Notes: generated by a model not told the origin, from the letters alone. Shown: positions 1 to 6,951, numbered from the stretch's first letter. The stretch is DNA of 11,340 nt from Comamonas sp. (GCA_019236485.1 JAFAIY010000061.1:1-11340), one strand, 5' to 3'. A program made the numbers and translations.

Positions 1-1
1 C

Positions 2-559
2 CAGCGCCTGATCGACAAACTCAAGGACCAGCCGGGCAAGAAGATCATCTGGATCGTCTGGGCCGGCGCCGGCAATCCGTTCAAGATCGCCGACATGGAT
101 CTCAAGCGCTACGGCATCGAGATCGCCACGGGCGGCAACATCCTGCCCGCCATGGCCGCCTACAAGAACCTGCCGGGCATGGAAGGCGCAACCTATTACT
201 ACTACGGCATTCCCAAGAACCCAGTCAACGAGGCGCTGGTGTCCATGAACTACAAGCAGTTCAAGGCGCCGCCGGACTTCTTCACGGCGGGCGGTTTCTC
301 GGCCGCCATGGCCATCGTCACGGCGCTCAAGAAGACCAATGGCGACACCAAGGCCAATGCGCTGATCAAGGCCATGGAAGGCATGAGCTTCGACACGCCC
401 AAGGGCCAGATGACCTTCCGCAAGCAGGACCACCAGGCCATGCAGAGCATGTACCACTTCAGGATCAAGAACGATCCGACCTTTGCCTGGGGCGTGCCCG
501 AGCTGGTGCGCGAGATCAAGCCCGAAGAAATGTCCGTTCCGATTCGGAATGGACGGTGA
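2..559 (+). CDS. ABC transporter periplasmic substrate-binding protein, HAAT/branched-chain amino acid type (3' part)
   Basis: This is the C-terminal 185 residues of a periplasmic binding protein that captures a solute and delivers it to the LivHM-type permease encoded downstream. The reading frame is already open at position 2, so the start and signal peptide lie outside the window; the first ATG in frame (95) is internal. The visible part has the alternating beta/alpha pattern of a type I periplasmic-binding fold: a beta strand (KKIIWIVWAG), a segment rich in Tyr (ATYYYYGIP), a helix with AAMAIVTALKKTNG, then the typical late segment SFDTPKGQMTFRKQDHQAMQ and a C-terminal PIRNGR. Segments like these are usual in Peripla_BP_6 proteins of liv clusters. 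The ligand cannot be read from this part. It lies 211 nt upstream of the ATPase genes on the same strand and very likely belongs to the same transport system. The family call is secure; the substrate is unknown. Confidence 0.88.
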   Translation, partial: QRLIDKLKDQPGKKIIWIVWAGAGNPFKIADMDLKRYGIEIATGGNILPAMAAYKNLPGMEGATYYYYGIPKNPVNEALVSMNYKQFKAPPDFFTAGGFSAAMAIVTALKKTNGDTKANALIKAMEGMSFDTPKGQMTFRKQDHQAMQSMYHFRIKNDPTFAWGVPELVREIKPEEMSVPIRNGR

Positions 560-562
560 TCA

Positions 563-684
563 CCCCTGAGCGGCTGCGCCTAGGCGGCCCCGCCGCTTCC
601 TCCTCTCTCTACGCGCTTCGCGCTATGGGAGGGGAACGACGCCATCGCCGCGAGGCGGCTCTTGCTCGGCGTCTCTGACTTGGT
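563..684 (+). repeat. Comamonadaceae-type intergenic repeat, copy 1
   Basis: This non-coding stretch between the binding protein and livG aligns by eye with 3402-3502. Shared blocks in the same order are CCCCTGAG, a gcgcc block, a CTTCC(t/c)CC block, GACGCCA, GGCGG, CTTGCTCGG and CTTGGT. Internal dyads such as gcgcttcgcgc suggest folding in RNA. I recognise this kind of element from between genes in Comamonadaceae genomes (family knowledge, not a database result). No open frame, promoter or T-run terminator is evident in it. Confidence 0.75.
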
Positions 685-716
685 CAGCGCGCGGGCAAGG
701 TTCAGTTCACTTTTTG

Positions 717-746
717 ATAGCTGCATGCGCTTGTGCGTAGGGCGCT
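717..746 (+). repeat. ATAGCTGC...GCGCT dyad repeat upstream of livG
   Basis: This 30-nt core sits in the livG leader, preceded by tttttg and followed by AGAGGC. It resembles the short GATAGCTGC-nGCGCTT...AGCGCTAGAGGC element scattered between genes in Comamonadaceae. Its reverse complement aligns without gaps to 2355-2384 inside livH, with 20 of 30 positions identical by my count. It ends 24 nt before the livG ATG. Confidence 0.65.
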
Positions 747-770
747 AGAGGCTGTATTTGCCTATTTCTC

Positions 771-1601
771 ATGCTGACCACTGACAAGCTCACCATCCGT
801 TTTGGCGGCCATGTGGCGGTCAATGGCGTGACCTGCTCCTTCGAGCCGGGCACGCTGACGGCCATCGTCGGCCCCAATGGCGCAGGCAAGACCACCTACT
901 TCAATCTGATCTCGGGGCAGTTGCGGGCCACCGAGGGCCGGGTGTCGCTGCAGGGGCGCGACCTCACGGGCCTGCCGCCTTCGGCGCGCACGCGTGCCGG
1001 CCTGGGGCGGGCCTTCCAGCTCACCAATCTGTTTCCGGCCCTGTCGGTGCTGGAGAACGTGCGCCTGGCCGTACAGGCCACGCGCCAGGGAGCGCACCGG
1101 CGCGGCATGAACCTCTGGAGCATCTGGAGCGACCACCGCGCGCTGCTGGCCCGTGCGCAGCAAATCCTGGAGCAGGTGGCACTGTGGGCGCGACGCGGGG
1201 AGCCGGTTTCGGCCCTGCCGCACGGCGACCAGCGCAAGCTCGAGGTGGCGCTGCTCATGGCGCTGGAGCCGCAGGTCTATATGTTCGACGAGCCCACGGC
1301 GGGCATGAGCCATGACGAGGCGCCGGTGATCCTCGACCTGATACGCGAACTCAAGCAGGACCGCAGCAAGACCATCTTGCTGGTGGAGCACAAGATGGAC
1401 GTGGTGCGCGAACTGGCCGACCGCATCATCGTGCTGACCAACGGCACGCTGGTGGCCGATGGCAAGCCTGCGGAAGTCATCGCCTCGCCCGTGGTGCAGC
1501 AGGCATACCTGGGGCTGGCGCCCCAGGATGCCGTTGGCGGCACTGACGTTCCCCCCCAGCCCGGCCTTCCCCCGCCCGGGGGAAGGGGAGAACAGCCATG
1601 A
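771..1601 (+). CDS. livG: HAAT-family ABC transporter ATP-binding protein, LivG-like
   Basis: One of the two cytoplasmic ATPases that drive the LivHM-type permease pair. In the 276 residues I see Walker A GPNGAGKTT (34-42), the Q-loop glutamine in FQLTNLF (about 83), a variant signature LPHGDQRKLE (149-158) in place of LSGGQ, Walker B VYMFDEP (169-175, with D173 and E174) and the switch histidine H207 in VEHKMD. The LivG-type start (RFGGHVAVNGV) and the EPTAGMS block place it in LivG rather than LivF. The ATG at 771 is the only plausible start because the frame is closed by TAG at 738-740 and homology begins at about residue 5, but no Shine-Dalgarno is visible before it. The protein should end near AYLGLAP (about 251); the last 25 or so residues are a Pro/Gly-rich tail encoded by a repeat. 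The stop overlaps the livF start as ATGA. The symbol denotes family, not proven amino acid transport. Confidence 0.93.
   Translation: MLTTDKLTIRFGGHVAVNGVTCSFEPGTLTAIVGPNGAGKTTYFNLISGQLRATEGRVSLQGRDLTGLPPSARTRAGLGRAFQLTNLFPALSVLENVRLAVQATRQGAHRRGMNLWSIWSDHRALLARAQQILEQVALWARRGEPVSALPHGDQRKLEVALLMALEPQVYMFDEPTAGMSHDEAPVILDLIRELKQDRSKTILLVEHKMDVVRELADRIIVLTNGTLVADGKPAEVIASPVVQQAYLGLAPQDAVGGTDVPPQPGLPPPGGRGEQP
1551..1590 (+). repeat. CCCGGGGGAAGG palindromic repeat inside the livG 3' end
   Basis: A C-run, then CCTTCCCCCG (1565-1574), CC, and CGGGGGAAGG (1577-1586): two perfect 10-nt inverted arms. On the opposite strand it has the SPLPPGGGRPGWGG-coding look of a repeat common in high-GC proteobacteria. 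It encodes LivG residues 261-274, beyond the conserved domain. The right arm runs into the livF ribosome-binding site. Confidence 0.7.
1583..1590 (+). promoter_or_regulatory. livF ribosome-binding site, half buried in a hairpin
   Basis: AAGGGGAG lies 7 nt before the livF ATG at 1598. Its first four bases belong to the right arm of the 1565-1586 inverted repeat (9 base pairs if a 4-nt loop is kept). In free mRNA the site would therefore be partly paired. A ribosome finishing livG would melt the hairpin, which fits translational coupling. The pairing is seen in the sequence; the regulatory effect is inferred. Confidence 0.6.
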
Positions 1602-2323
1602 GCGAGATACTGCTGGAACTCCAGGGCGTGCACACGCATATCGGCGCCTATCACATACTGCACGGCGTGGACTTGGCCGTGCCGCGCGGCGAAGTCACCA
1701 TGCTGCTGGGCCGCAACGGCGCGGGCAAGACCACCACGCTGCGCACCATCATGGGCCTGTGGCAGGCCAGCCAGGGCAGCATCCGCTTCGGCCAGCAGGA
1801 CATCACGTGCCTGGCCACGCCGGCGATTGCGTGGCTCAACATCGCCTATGTGCCCGAGAACATGGGCATCTTTGCCGACCTCACGGTCAAGGAGAACCTG
1901 CTGCTGGCCGCGCGTTCGGCTTCGAACGCTGCACGCATGGACCGCCAGCGCCTGGACTGGATCTACGAGCTGTTCCCCGCGGTGCAGAAGTTCTGGGACC
2001 ACCCGGCTGGCAAGCTTAGCGGCGGGCAAAAGCAGATGGTGGCCGTGGCGCGCGCCATGGTCGAGCCGCGCGATCTGCTCATCGTGGACGAGCCCAGCAA
2101 AGGCCTGGCGCCGGCCATCATCAACAACATGATCGACGCCTTCGCGCGGCTCAAGGCCTGCGGCGTGAGCATTCTGCTGGTCGAGCAGAACATTGCCTTT
2201 GCCAAGCGCCTGGGTGACGGCGTGGCCGTGATGGACAACGGCCGCGTCGTGCACGCGGGTCGCATGGCCGATCTCGCGGCCGACGAAGCGCTGCAGCAAT
2301 CGCTGCTGGGACTGTCGCTATGA
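1598..2323 (+). CDS. livF: HAAT-family ABC transporter ATP-binding protein, LivF-like
   Basis: The second ATPase of the importer, expected to pair with the LivG-like protein at the cytoplasmic face of the permease. Its 241 residues match the usual LivF length. Motifs are complete: Walker A GRNGAGKTT (38-46), PENMGIFADLTVKENL in the LivF-specific region (86-101), signature LSGGQKQ (140-146), Walker B LLIVDEP (160-166, with D164 and E165) and LLVEQN (194-199). In the last motif Gln197 replaces the switch histidine, which is normal for LivF. The start is the ATG at 1598, which shares ATGA with the livG stop and has the AAGGGGAG site in front. The stop overlaps the livH start in the same way (2320-2323), so livG, livF and livH are tightly coupled and probably made in fixed ratio. 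Substrate specificity does not reside here. Confidence 0.94.
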   Translation: MSEILLELQGVHTHIGAYHILHGVDLAVPRGEVTMLLGRNGAGKTTTLRTIMGLWQASQGSIRFGQQDITCLATPAIAWLNIAYVPENMGIFADLTVKENLLLAARSASNAARMDRQRLDWIYELFPAVQKFWDHPAGKLSGGQKQMVAVARAMVEPRDLLIVDEPSKGLAPAIINNMIDAFARLKACGVSILLVEQNIAFAKRLGDGVAVMDNGRVVHAGRMADLAADEALQQSLLGLSL

Positions 2324-3396
2324 ACCAGGGAAATTCAACGCAGGATGCGGCTCAAGCGCTTGCCGGGCATGCGCTGGCGGCTATGGATATGAAAGCTGAT
2401 CGAGAAAAGCCGAGGCCGGGCCGGGACCTGGACTACAAGCCGCTGCTGCTGGTGCCGCTGCTGGCGCTGCTCACCTTGCCCCTGGTGGGCTCGCCCAGCA
2501 CCTGGCTCACGCTGACGGTGGCGGGCCTGGCCATGGGCATGATCATCTTCATCATCGCCTCGGGCCTGACCCTGGTGTTCGGACTCATGGACGTGCTCAA
2601 CTTCGGCCACGGCGTGTTCATCGCGCTGGGCGCCTTCGTCGCCACCAGCGTGCTCGGTGCCATGGGCGACTGGACGGGCTCGGCGCAGCTGTGGCGCAAC
2701 CTCGTGGCCGTGCTGCCGGCCATGGTGGTCGCCATGCTGGTGGCGGGAGCCCTGGGCCTGGCCTTCGAGCGCTTCATCGTGCGGCCTGTCTACGGCCAGC
2801 ATCTCAAGCAGATCCTCATCACCATGGGCGGCATGATCATCGGCGAGGAGCTGATCAAGGTCATCTGGGGCCCGCAGCAGATTCCGCTGCCGCTGCCCGA
2901 GGCCATGAAGGGGGCCTGGCTGCTGGGCGACGCGGCCGTGGAGAAATACCGGGTCTTCGCTGTGCTCGTGGGCGCCGCCGTGTTTGCGGTGCTGGCCTGG
3001 ACTCTGGCGCGCACCAAGATCGGCCTGCTGATCCGTGCCGGCGTGCAGGACCGCGAGATGGTCGAGTCCCTGGGCTACCGCGTGCGCCGATTGTTCGTGG
3101 CCGTGTTCGTCGCGGGCTCGGCCCTGGCCGGCCTGGGTGGCGTGATGTGGGGGCTGTACCAGCAGAACGTGGTGGCGCAGATGGGTGCCCAGGTCAATGT
3201 GCTGATCTTTATCGTCATCATCATCGGCGGCCTGGGCAGCACGGGCGGCGCGCTGATCGGTGCGCTGCTCGTGGGGCTGATGGCCAATTACACGGGCTTT
3301 CTGGTGCCCAAGGTGGCGCTGTTTTCCAACATCGCGCTCATGGTGGCCGTCCTGCTGTGGCGGCCCCAGGGCATCTATCCCGTGGCCAACAGATGA
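2320..3396 (+). CDS. livH: HAAT-family ABC transporter permease, LivH-like
   Basis: An inner-membrane permease subunit that forms the channel together with the LivM-like protein. It has 358 residues, against roughly 290-310 in typical LivH; the excess is a hydrophilic N-terminal extension of about 40 residues before the first membrane segment (about 41-56, LLLVPLLALLTLPL). Diagnostic LivH features are SGLTLVFGLMDVLNFGHG (81-98), the cytoplasmic coupling loop RTKIGLLIRAGVQDREMVES (231-250) followed by LGYRV, and the late glycine-rich IIGGLGSTGGALIGALLVG (301-319). Alternative in-frame starts exist at 2383 and 2389, but the ATGA overlap with livF favours 2320. Codons 12-22 fall on a copy of a repeat that is intergenic elsewhere in this window (717-746), so the extension looks acquired. 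A 155-nt repeat-bearing gap follows before livM. Confidence 0.92.
   Translation: MNQGNSTQDAAQALAGHALAAMDMKADREKPRPGRDLDYKPLLLVPLLALLTLPLVGSPSTWLTLTVAGLAMGMIIFIIASGLTLVFGLMDVLNFGHGVFIALGAFVATSVLGAMGDWTGSAQLWRNLVAVLPAMVVAMLVAGALGLAFERFIVRPVYGQHLKQILITMGGMIIGEELIKVIWGPQQIPLPLPEAMKGAWLLGDAAVEKYRVFAVLVGAAVFAVLAWTLARTKIGLLIRAGVQDREMVESLGYRVRRLFVAVFVAGSALAGLGGVMWGLYQQNVVAQMGAQVNVLIFIVIIIGGLGSTGGALIGALLVGLMANYTGFLVPKVALFSNIALMVAVLLWRPQGIYPVANR
2355..2384 (-). repeat. GCGCT dyad repeat embedded in the livH 5' coding region
   Basis: This segment reads AGCGCT...GCGC..GC.GCTAT and aligns gap-free with the reverse complement of 717-746 (20 of 30 identities, with identical 16-nt spacing between the two GCGC half-sites). 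It encodes LivH residues 12-22, within the non-conserved hydrophilic N-terminal extension. Relative to the livG-leader copy it lies in the opposite orientation. Divergence is appreciable, so the homology is likely but not certain. Confidence 0.5.
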
Positions 3397-3401
3397 GATA
3401 C

Positions 3402-3502
3402 CCCCTGAGTCGCTTCGCGCCTTCCCCCAGGAAGGGGACGCCACCCTCGCTGTGGGGCGGTGCGGCCGGCGTAGGCCCTTGCTCGGTGGCAACTGGCTTG
3501 GT
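3402..3502 (+). repeat. Comamonadaceae-type intergenic repeat, copy 2
   Basis: This fills most of the livH-livM gap and shares ordered blocks with 563-684 (CCCCTGAG, gcgcc, CTTCCCCC, GACGCCA, GGGGCGG, CTTGCTCGG, CTTGGT), in the same orientation. It begins 5 nt after the livH stop. The motif CTTCCCCCAGGAAGG is a near-palindrome that could fold in mRNA. There is no T-run, so it is not an obvious terminator. Confidence 0.75.
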
Positions 3503-3551
3503 GCATGCCGGCTGCATACGTGGTGCCGTGAAAGTCTGAAAGGCTAGTCTG

Positions 3552-4619
3552 ATGCTCAACCGTTTGCTCTCCGGCGATATGCCGCGCAGCCGCCTGCTGG
3601 CCCTGATGCTGTTGCTCATCTTCGCGGGCCTGGCCCTGGCGCCGTTTCTCTTTCCGGGCGTCAAGGCGCTCAATGTGGCGGCCAAGGTGCTGATCTTCGT
3701 GGTGCTGGTGGCAAGCTTCGACCTGCTGCTCGGCTATACAGGCATCGTGAGCTTTGCCCACACCATGTTCTTCGGCATAGGCGCTTATGGCGTGGCCATG
3801 GCTTCCACGCGCCTGGGCGCGGGCTGGGGTGCACTGGCTGCGGGGCTGGGCGGCGCGCTTGTGGTCTCGCTGCTGCTGTCGCTGGCCATAGGCCTGTTCT
3901 CGCTGCGCGTGCGCGCCATCTTCTTCGCCATGATCACGCTGGCCGTGGCGGCAGCCTTCCAGACCCTGGCGTCCCAGCTGTCGGACTGGACCGGGGGCGA
4001 GGACGGCCTGGCCTTCAAGATGCCCGAATGGCTGTCGCCGAGTTTCGAGCCTTTCGAGAACGAGATCTTCGGCCTGACCATCGACGGCAAGATTCTCAGC
4101 TACTACCTGCTGTTCGTCCTGGCTCTGGCCCTGGTGCTGATGCTGCTGCGTATCGTCAATTCGCCGTTCGGCCGCGTGCTGCAGGCCATCCGCGAGAACG
4201 AATTCCGTGCCGAGGCGATTGGCTATCGCGTGGTGGTCTACCGCACCACCTCCAGCGTGCTGTCGGCCCTGTTCGCCTGCGTGGCCGGTGCCATGCTGGC
4301 CGTCTGGTTGCGCTACAACGGACCCGATACCTCGCTCTCGTTCGAGATCATGATGGACTGCCTGCTCATCGTCGTGATCGGTGGCATGGGCACCATCTAC
4401 GGCGCGGTGATAGGCGCCGTGGTGTTCCTGATCGCCCAGAGCTATCTGCAGGATCTGCTGCGCCTGGCCAGCGAGGCGGGCAGCAGCCTTCCCTGGCTGG
4501 CCGCGCTGCTCTCACCCGACCGCTGGCTGCTGTGGCTGGGCCTGCTGTTCGTGTTGTCGGTCTATTACTTCCCCACGGGTGTCGTGGGGCGGCTGCGTTC
4601 CCCGCGCGCCCCATCCTGA
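3552..4619 (+). CDS. livM: HAAT-family ABC transporter permease, LivM-like
   Basis: The second inner-membrane permease subunit, 355 residues. The LivM hallmark GYTGIVSFAHTMFFGIGAYG (61-80) follows hydrophobic segments at about 15-35 and 44-60. LFSLRVRAIFFAMITLAVA (115-133) and the coupling loop GRVLQAIRENEFRAEAIGY (207-225) are also typical, as is the late IGGMGTIYGAVIGA segment (276-289). The start ATG at 3552 has GAAAGG (3538-3543) 8 nt upstream, so unlike livF and livH this gene has its own ribosome-binding site after the repeat-filled gap. It is followed after 47 nt by the hydroxybutyrate oligomer hydrolase gene with no terminator in between, which suggests cotranscription. The family is certain; the transported compound is not shown by the sequence. 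Confidence 0.93.
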   Translation: MLNRLLSGDMPRSRLLALMLLLIFAGLALAPFLFPGVKALNVAAKVLIFVVLVASFDLLLGYTGIVSFAHTMFFGIGAYGVAMASTRLGAGWGALAAGLGGALVVSLLLSLAIGLFSLRVRAIFFAMITLAVAAAFQTLASQLSDWTGGEDGLAFKMPEWLSPSFEPFENEIFGLTIDGKILSYYLLFVLALALVLMLLRIVNSPFGRVLQAIRENEFRAEAIGYRVVVYRTTSSVLSALFACVAGAMLAVWLRYNGPDTSLSFEIMMDCLLIVVIGGMGTIYGAVIGAVVFLIAQSYLQDLLRLASEAGSSLPWLAALLSPDRWLLWLGLLFVLSVYYFPTGVVGRLRSPRAPS

Positions 4620-4655
4620 CGGGCGCCAGTTCTCGTGCTTGCAATACAACTACCC

Positions 4656-4661
4656 AAGGAG
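4656..4661 (+). promoter_or_regulatory. Shine-Dalgarno that decides the oligomer hydrolase start
   Basis: AAGGAG lies 5 nt before the ATG at 4667. The same frame stays open far upstream through livM (to 4028) and has another ATG at 4700, but only 4667 combines a strong ribosome-binding site with an immediate lipoprotein signal peptide. Confidence 0.8.
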
Positions 4662-4666
4662 ACGAT

Positions 4667-6853
4667 ATGCGAGTGAGTTTGAGGAATCGGCAACTGAGCA
4701 TGCGTTGGGCGTTGACGGCCCTGGCGGGAGCCGCGCTGGCGGCCTGCGGCGGCGGCTCGCCTTCCAACGAGCTGCCCCGGGGCATCAAGGAGATAGGCAC
4801 CACGGTATATCCGGCCACGAGCGTGGGAACGGGCGCCACGCCGGCCACGCAGGACCTGCTAACGGGGGGCATAGGCAAGACCGGCCTGGGGGCGGCAACT
4901 GCTCCGGTCTATGCCGATCCGCTTAATCCCACGGCGGCCGAGCTGCGCCGCAATGCGCTGTATTCCAACTACCGCGGCATTCTCGATGCTTCGGCCAACG
5001 GCGGCTACGGCCTGCTGTACGGGCCCAATATCACGGCCCAGGGCCAGGTGACGGCCGGCGAGGGGCTGATTCCCGGCCGTGAAGCGGTGGCTGTGCTTGA
5101 CGATGGCACGGGCCGCAAGCAGACCGTGATCGCCGTGCTGGTGCCAGACAGCTTCAACCCCGGCAATCCCTGCATCGTGCTTGGCCCCTCGTCGGGTTCG
5201 CGCGGCGTCTACGGCGCCATAGGCACGGCCGGCGAATGGGGGCTCAAGAAGGGCTGCGCCGTGGCGCTGACCGATGCCGGCAAGGGCGTGGGCCTGCACA
5301 ATCTGGCCGACGACACGGTGAACAAGATCGACGGCACGCGCGCCACGCGCACGGCCGCAGGCATGCTGAGCTTTTTCGCCGCCAGCATCAGCTATGCAGC
5401 GCGTGCGGCCTATAACGCGGCCTTTCCGAACCGCATCGCCATCAAGCATGCGCATTCCCAGCAAAACCCCGAAAAGGACTGGGGCCACGACACTCTGGCC
5501 GCGGGCCGCTACGCTCTGTATGTGCTGAACGCACGCTACGGCACGGCCGCGAATCCCGTGCCCTTCACGCGCTCCAACACCCTGGTGATCGCGGGTTCGG
5601 CCTCCAATGGCGGTGCGGCTTCGCTGCGTGCGGCCGAGCAGGACGACGACGGACTGATAGACGGCGTGGTGGCGTCCGAGCCCGTGACGGAAATTCCGAC
5701 CACGGCAGGCTATGGCATACAGTTCGGCGGCGCCGCCGTGACGGGCTATGGCAGGACCTTGGCCGAGTACACCACCTGGGGCAATATCTACCAGCCCTGT
5801 GCGGCGCTCGCGCCCAACGCGACGATCGCAGAGACCTCCATCTACAACTACATTGGCTTGACCAATATGACGTCCCGCGCCAGCGCGCGCTGCGACGGGC
5901 TGGCGGCCAAGGGCCTGGTCAGCGGAGCCACCACGAGCGACCGCGCCGCCGACGCGCTGAACAAGCTGCACGCCTTAGGCTGGACGGCCGATAACGACAC
6001 CATGCACAACGCCCACTACGGGCTGGGCAACGGTCCGATTCTCTCGGCCATGTACACCATGGCCTATGGGCGCTTTGCCGCCAACGACAATCTGTGCCGC
6101 ACCAGCTTTGCCGCTGCCAATGCCACGGGCGATGTGGTGGCAGCGGCCCCTGCGGTGCTGGCGCAGAGCTTTGCCCTGGCCAACGGCACGGCCAATGGCA
6201 CGCCGGCGGCCGTGATCTACAGCGACTCGCAAGGCGTATCCAAGGCCTGGCAGTGGGCCGTGTCGCCGTCCACGGGCGTGGCCGACTTCGGTCTGGACTA
6301 TGCGCTGTGCCAGTATGCGCTGGTCAGCGGGTTGGACCCGGTCAGCGGCGCGCCGCTGACGGCCGCCAGCACGCCGACCAAGGCGCAAAGCGATGCGGTG
6401 CACGCCGGCGTGACCGAGGTGCTGCATAACGCCAATCTGCGCGGCAAGCCGGCCATCATCGTGGCCGGACGCAGCGATGCGCTGGTGCCGGTCAACAACA
6501 ATGCGCGCGCCTATACGGCGCTGAACCGTACGGTGGAAGGGGGCTCGAGCCGGCTGCGCTATATCGAGGTGCTCAACGGCCAGCATTTCGATGCCTTTTT
6601 GTCGTTCTCGGGCTTTGATACGCGCTTTGTGCCGCTGCACCCCTACTTCAACCAGGCCATGGATGCGATGTATGCCTATCTGAAGTCGGGCACGGCCTTG
6701 CCGGCCAGCCAGGTGGTGCGCGCCACGCCGCGCGGCGGCGCACCCGGGGCGGCTCCGGCCATCACTGCCGCCAACGTGCCGCCGTTCGTGAGTGCGCCGG
6801 CCCAGGCCAACCAGATCGGCTTCAGCGGCAGCAGCCTGAACGTGCCGAACTGA
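4667..6853 (+). CDS. D-(-)-3-hydroxybutyrate oligomer hydrolase family lipoprotein
   Basis: A predicted esterase (3HB-oligomer hydrolase family, EC 3.1.1.22) that cleaves short oligomers of 3-hydroxybutyrate, the products of polyhydroxybutyrate depolymerases, to monomers. It has 728 residues, near the family size of about 700. The N-terminus has Arg residues, a hydrophobic stretch (14-23) and the lipobox LAAC with Cys27 followed by Gly-Gly-Gly. This predicts a lipoprotein, and the lack of Asp after Cys suggests the outer membrane. The nucleophile is probably Ser313 in SASNGG (311-316), a lipase box with Ser in place of the first Gly. Asp604 in AGRSDALVP and His640 in NGQHFDAFL complete a plausible triad. 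GPSSGSRGVYGAIGTAGEWG and HSQQNPEKDWGHDT look family-typical. The gene directly follows livM and precedes a second hydrolase, so it is probably part of a scavenging unit. Assignment is from remembered family features, not from a search. Confidence 0.85.
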   Translation: MRVSLRNRQLSMRWALTALAGAALAACGGGSPSNELPRGIKEIGTTVYPATSVGTGATPATQDLLTGGIGKTGLGAATAPVYADPLNPTAAELRRNALYSNYRGILDASANGGYGLLYGPNITAQGQVTAGEGLIPGREAVAVLDDGTGRKQTVIAVLVPDSFNPGNPCIVLGPSSGSRGVYGAIGTAGEWGLKKGCAVALTDAGKGVGLHNLADDTVNKIDGTRATRTAAGMLSFFAASISYAARAAYNAAFPNRIAIKHAHSQQNPEKDWGHDTLAAGRYALYVLNARYGTAANPVPFTRSNTLVIAGSASNGGAASLRAAEQDDDGLIDGVVASEPVTEIPTTAGYGIQFGGAAVTGYGRTLAEYTTWGNIYQPCAALAPNATIAETSIYNYIGLTNMTSRASARCDGLAAKGLVSGATTSDRAADALNKLHALGWTADNDTMHNAHYGLGNGPILSAMYTMAYGRFAANDNLCRTSFAAANATGDVVAAAPAVLAQSFALANGTANGTPAAVIYSDSQGVSKAWQWAVSPSTGVADFGLDYALCQYALVSGLDPVSGAPLTAASTPTKAQSDAVHAGVTEVLHNANLRGKPAIIVAGRSDALVPVNNNARAYTALNRTVEGGSSRLRYIEVLNGQHFDAFLSFSGFDTRFVPLHPYFNQAMDAMYAYLKSGTALPASQVVRATPRGGAPGAAPAITAANVPPFVSAPAQANQIGFSGSSLNVPN

Positions 6854-6869
6854 GCGGCGCCGCCCTTGG

Positions 6870-6903
6870 CCGGCACCGGGGTCCTGGCAGGCCTCGGTGC
6901 CGG
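6870..6903 (+). other. Strong hairpin between the two hydrolase genes
   Basis: CCGGCACCG (6870-6878) pairs perfectly with CGGTGCCGG (6895-6903). The stem extends inward through two G-U and three G-C pairs to 14 base pairs with a 6-nt loop (6884-6889). It starts 17 nt after the oligomer hydrolase stop. There is no T-run after it, so it is not a classical intrinsic terminator. It may protect the 3' end of the upstream transcript or partly reduce read-through into the next gene; that role is inference. Confidence 0.65.
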
Positions 6904-6951
6904 GCTCAAGCTCCGCTTCCTCCATTCATGCAATTGTTTTTGAGACACACC

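Noticed and set aside
731..759. A possible sigma-70 promoter before livG (TTGTGC with TGTATT about 16 nt downstream).
   Set aside because: The -10 match is weak and the -35 lies within the repeat. It is not better than chance in this leader.
2335..3492. A 385-codon minus-strand open frame opposite livH.
   Set aside because: It is a His/Arg/Gln-rich low-complexity translation typical of antisense frames in high-GC genes, and it fully overlaps a conserved permease.
3402..3502. The livH-livM gap as a terminator or CRISPR-like array.
   Set aside because: There are no T-runs and no regularly spaced direct repeats. The content is explained by one copy of the intergenic element also present at 563-684.
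4028..4666. An upstream extension of the oligomer hydrolase reading frame through the livM 3' half.
   Set aside because: It is an out-of-frame shadow of livM. AAGGAG and the lipoprotein signal at 4667 fix the true start, and the extension has no protein-like pattern.
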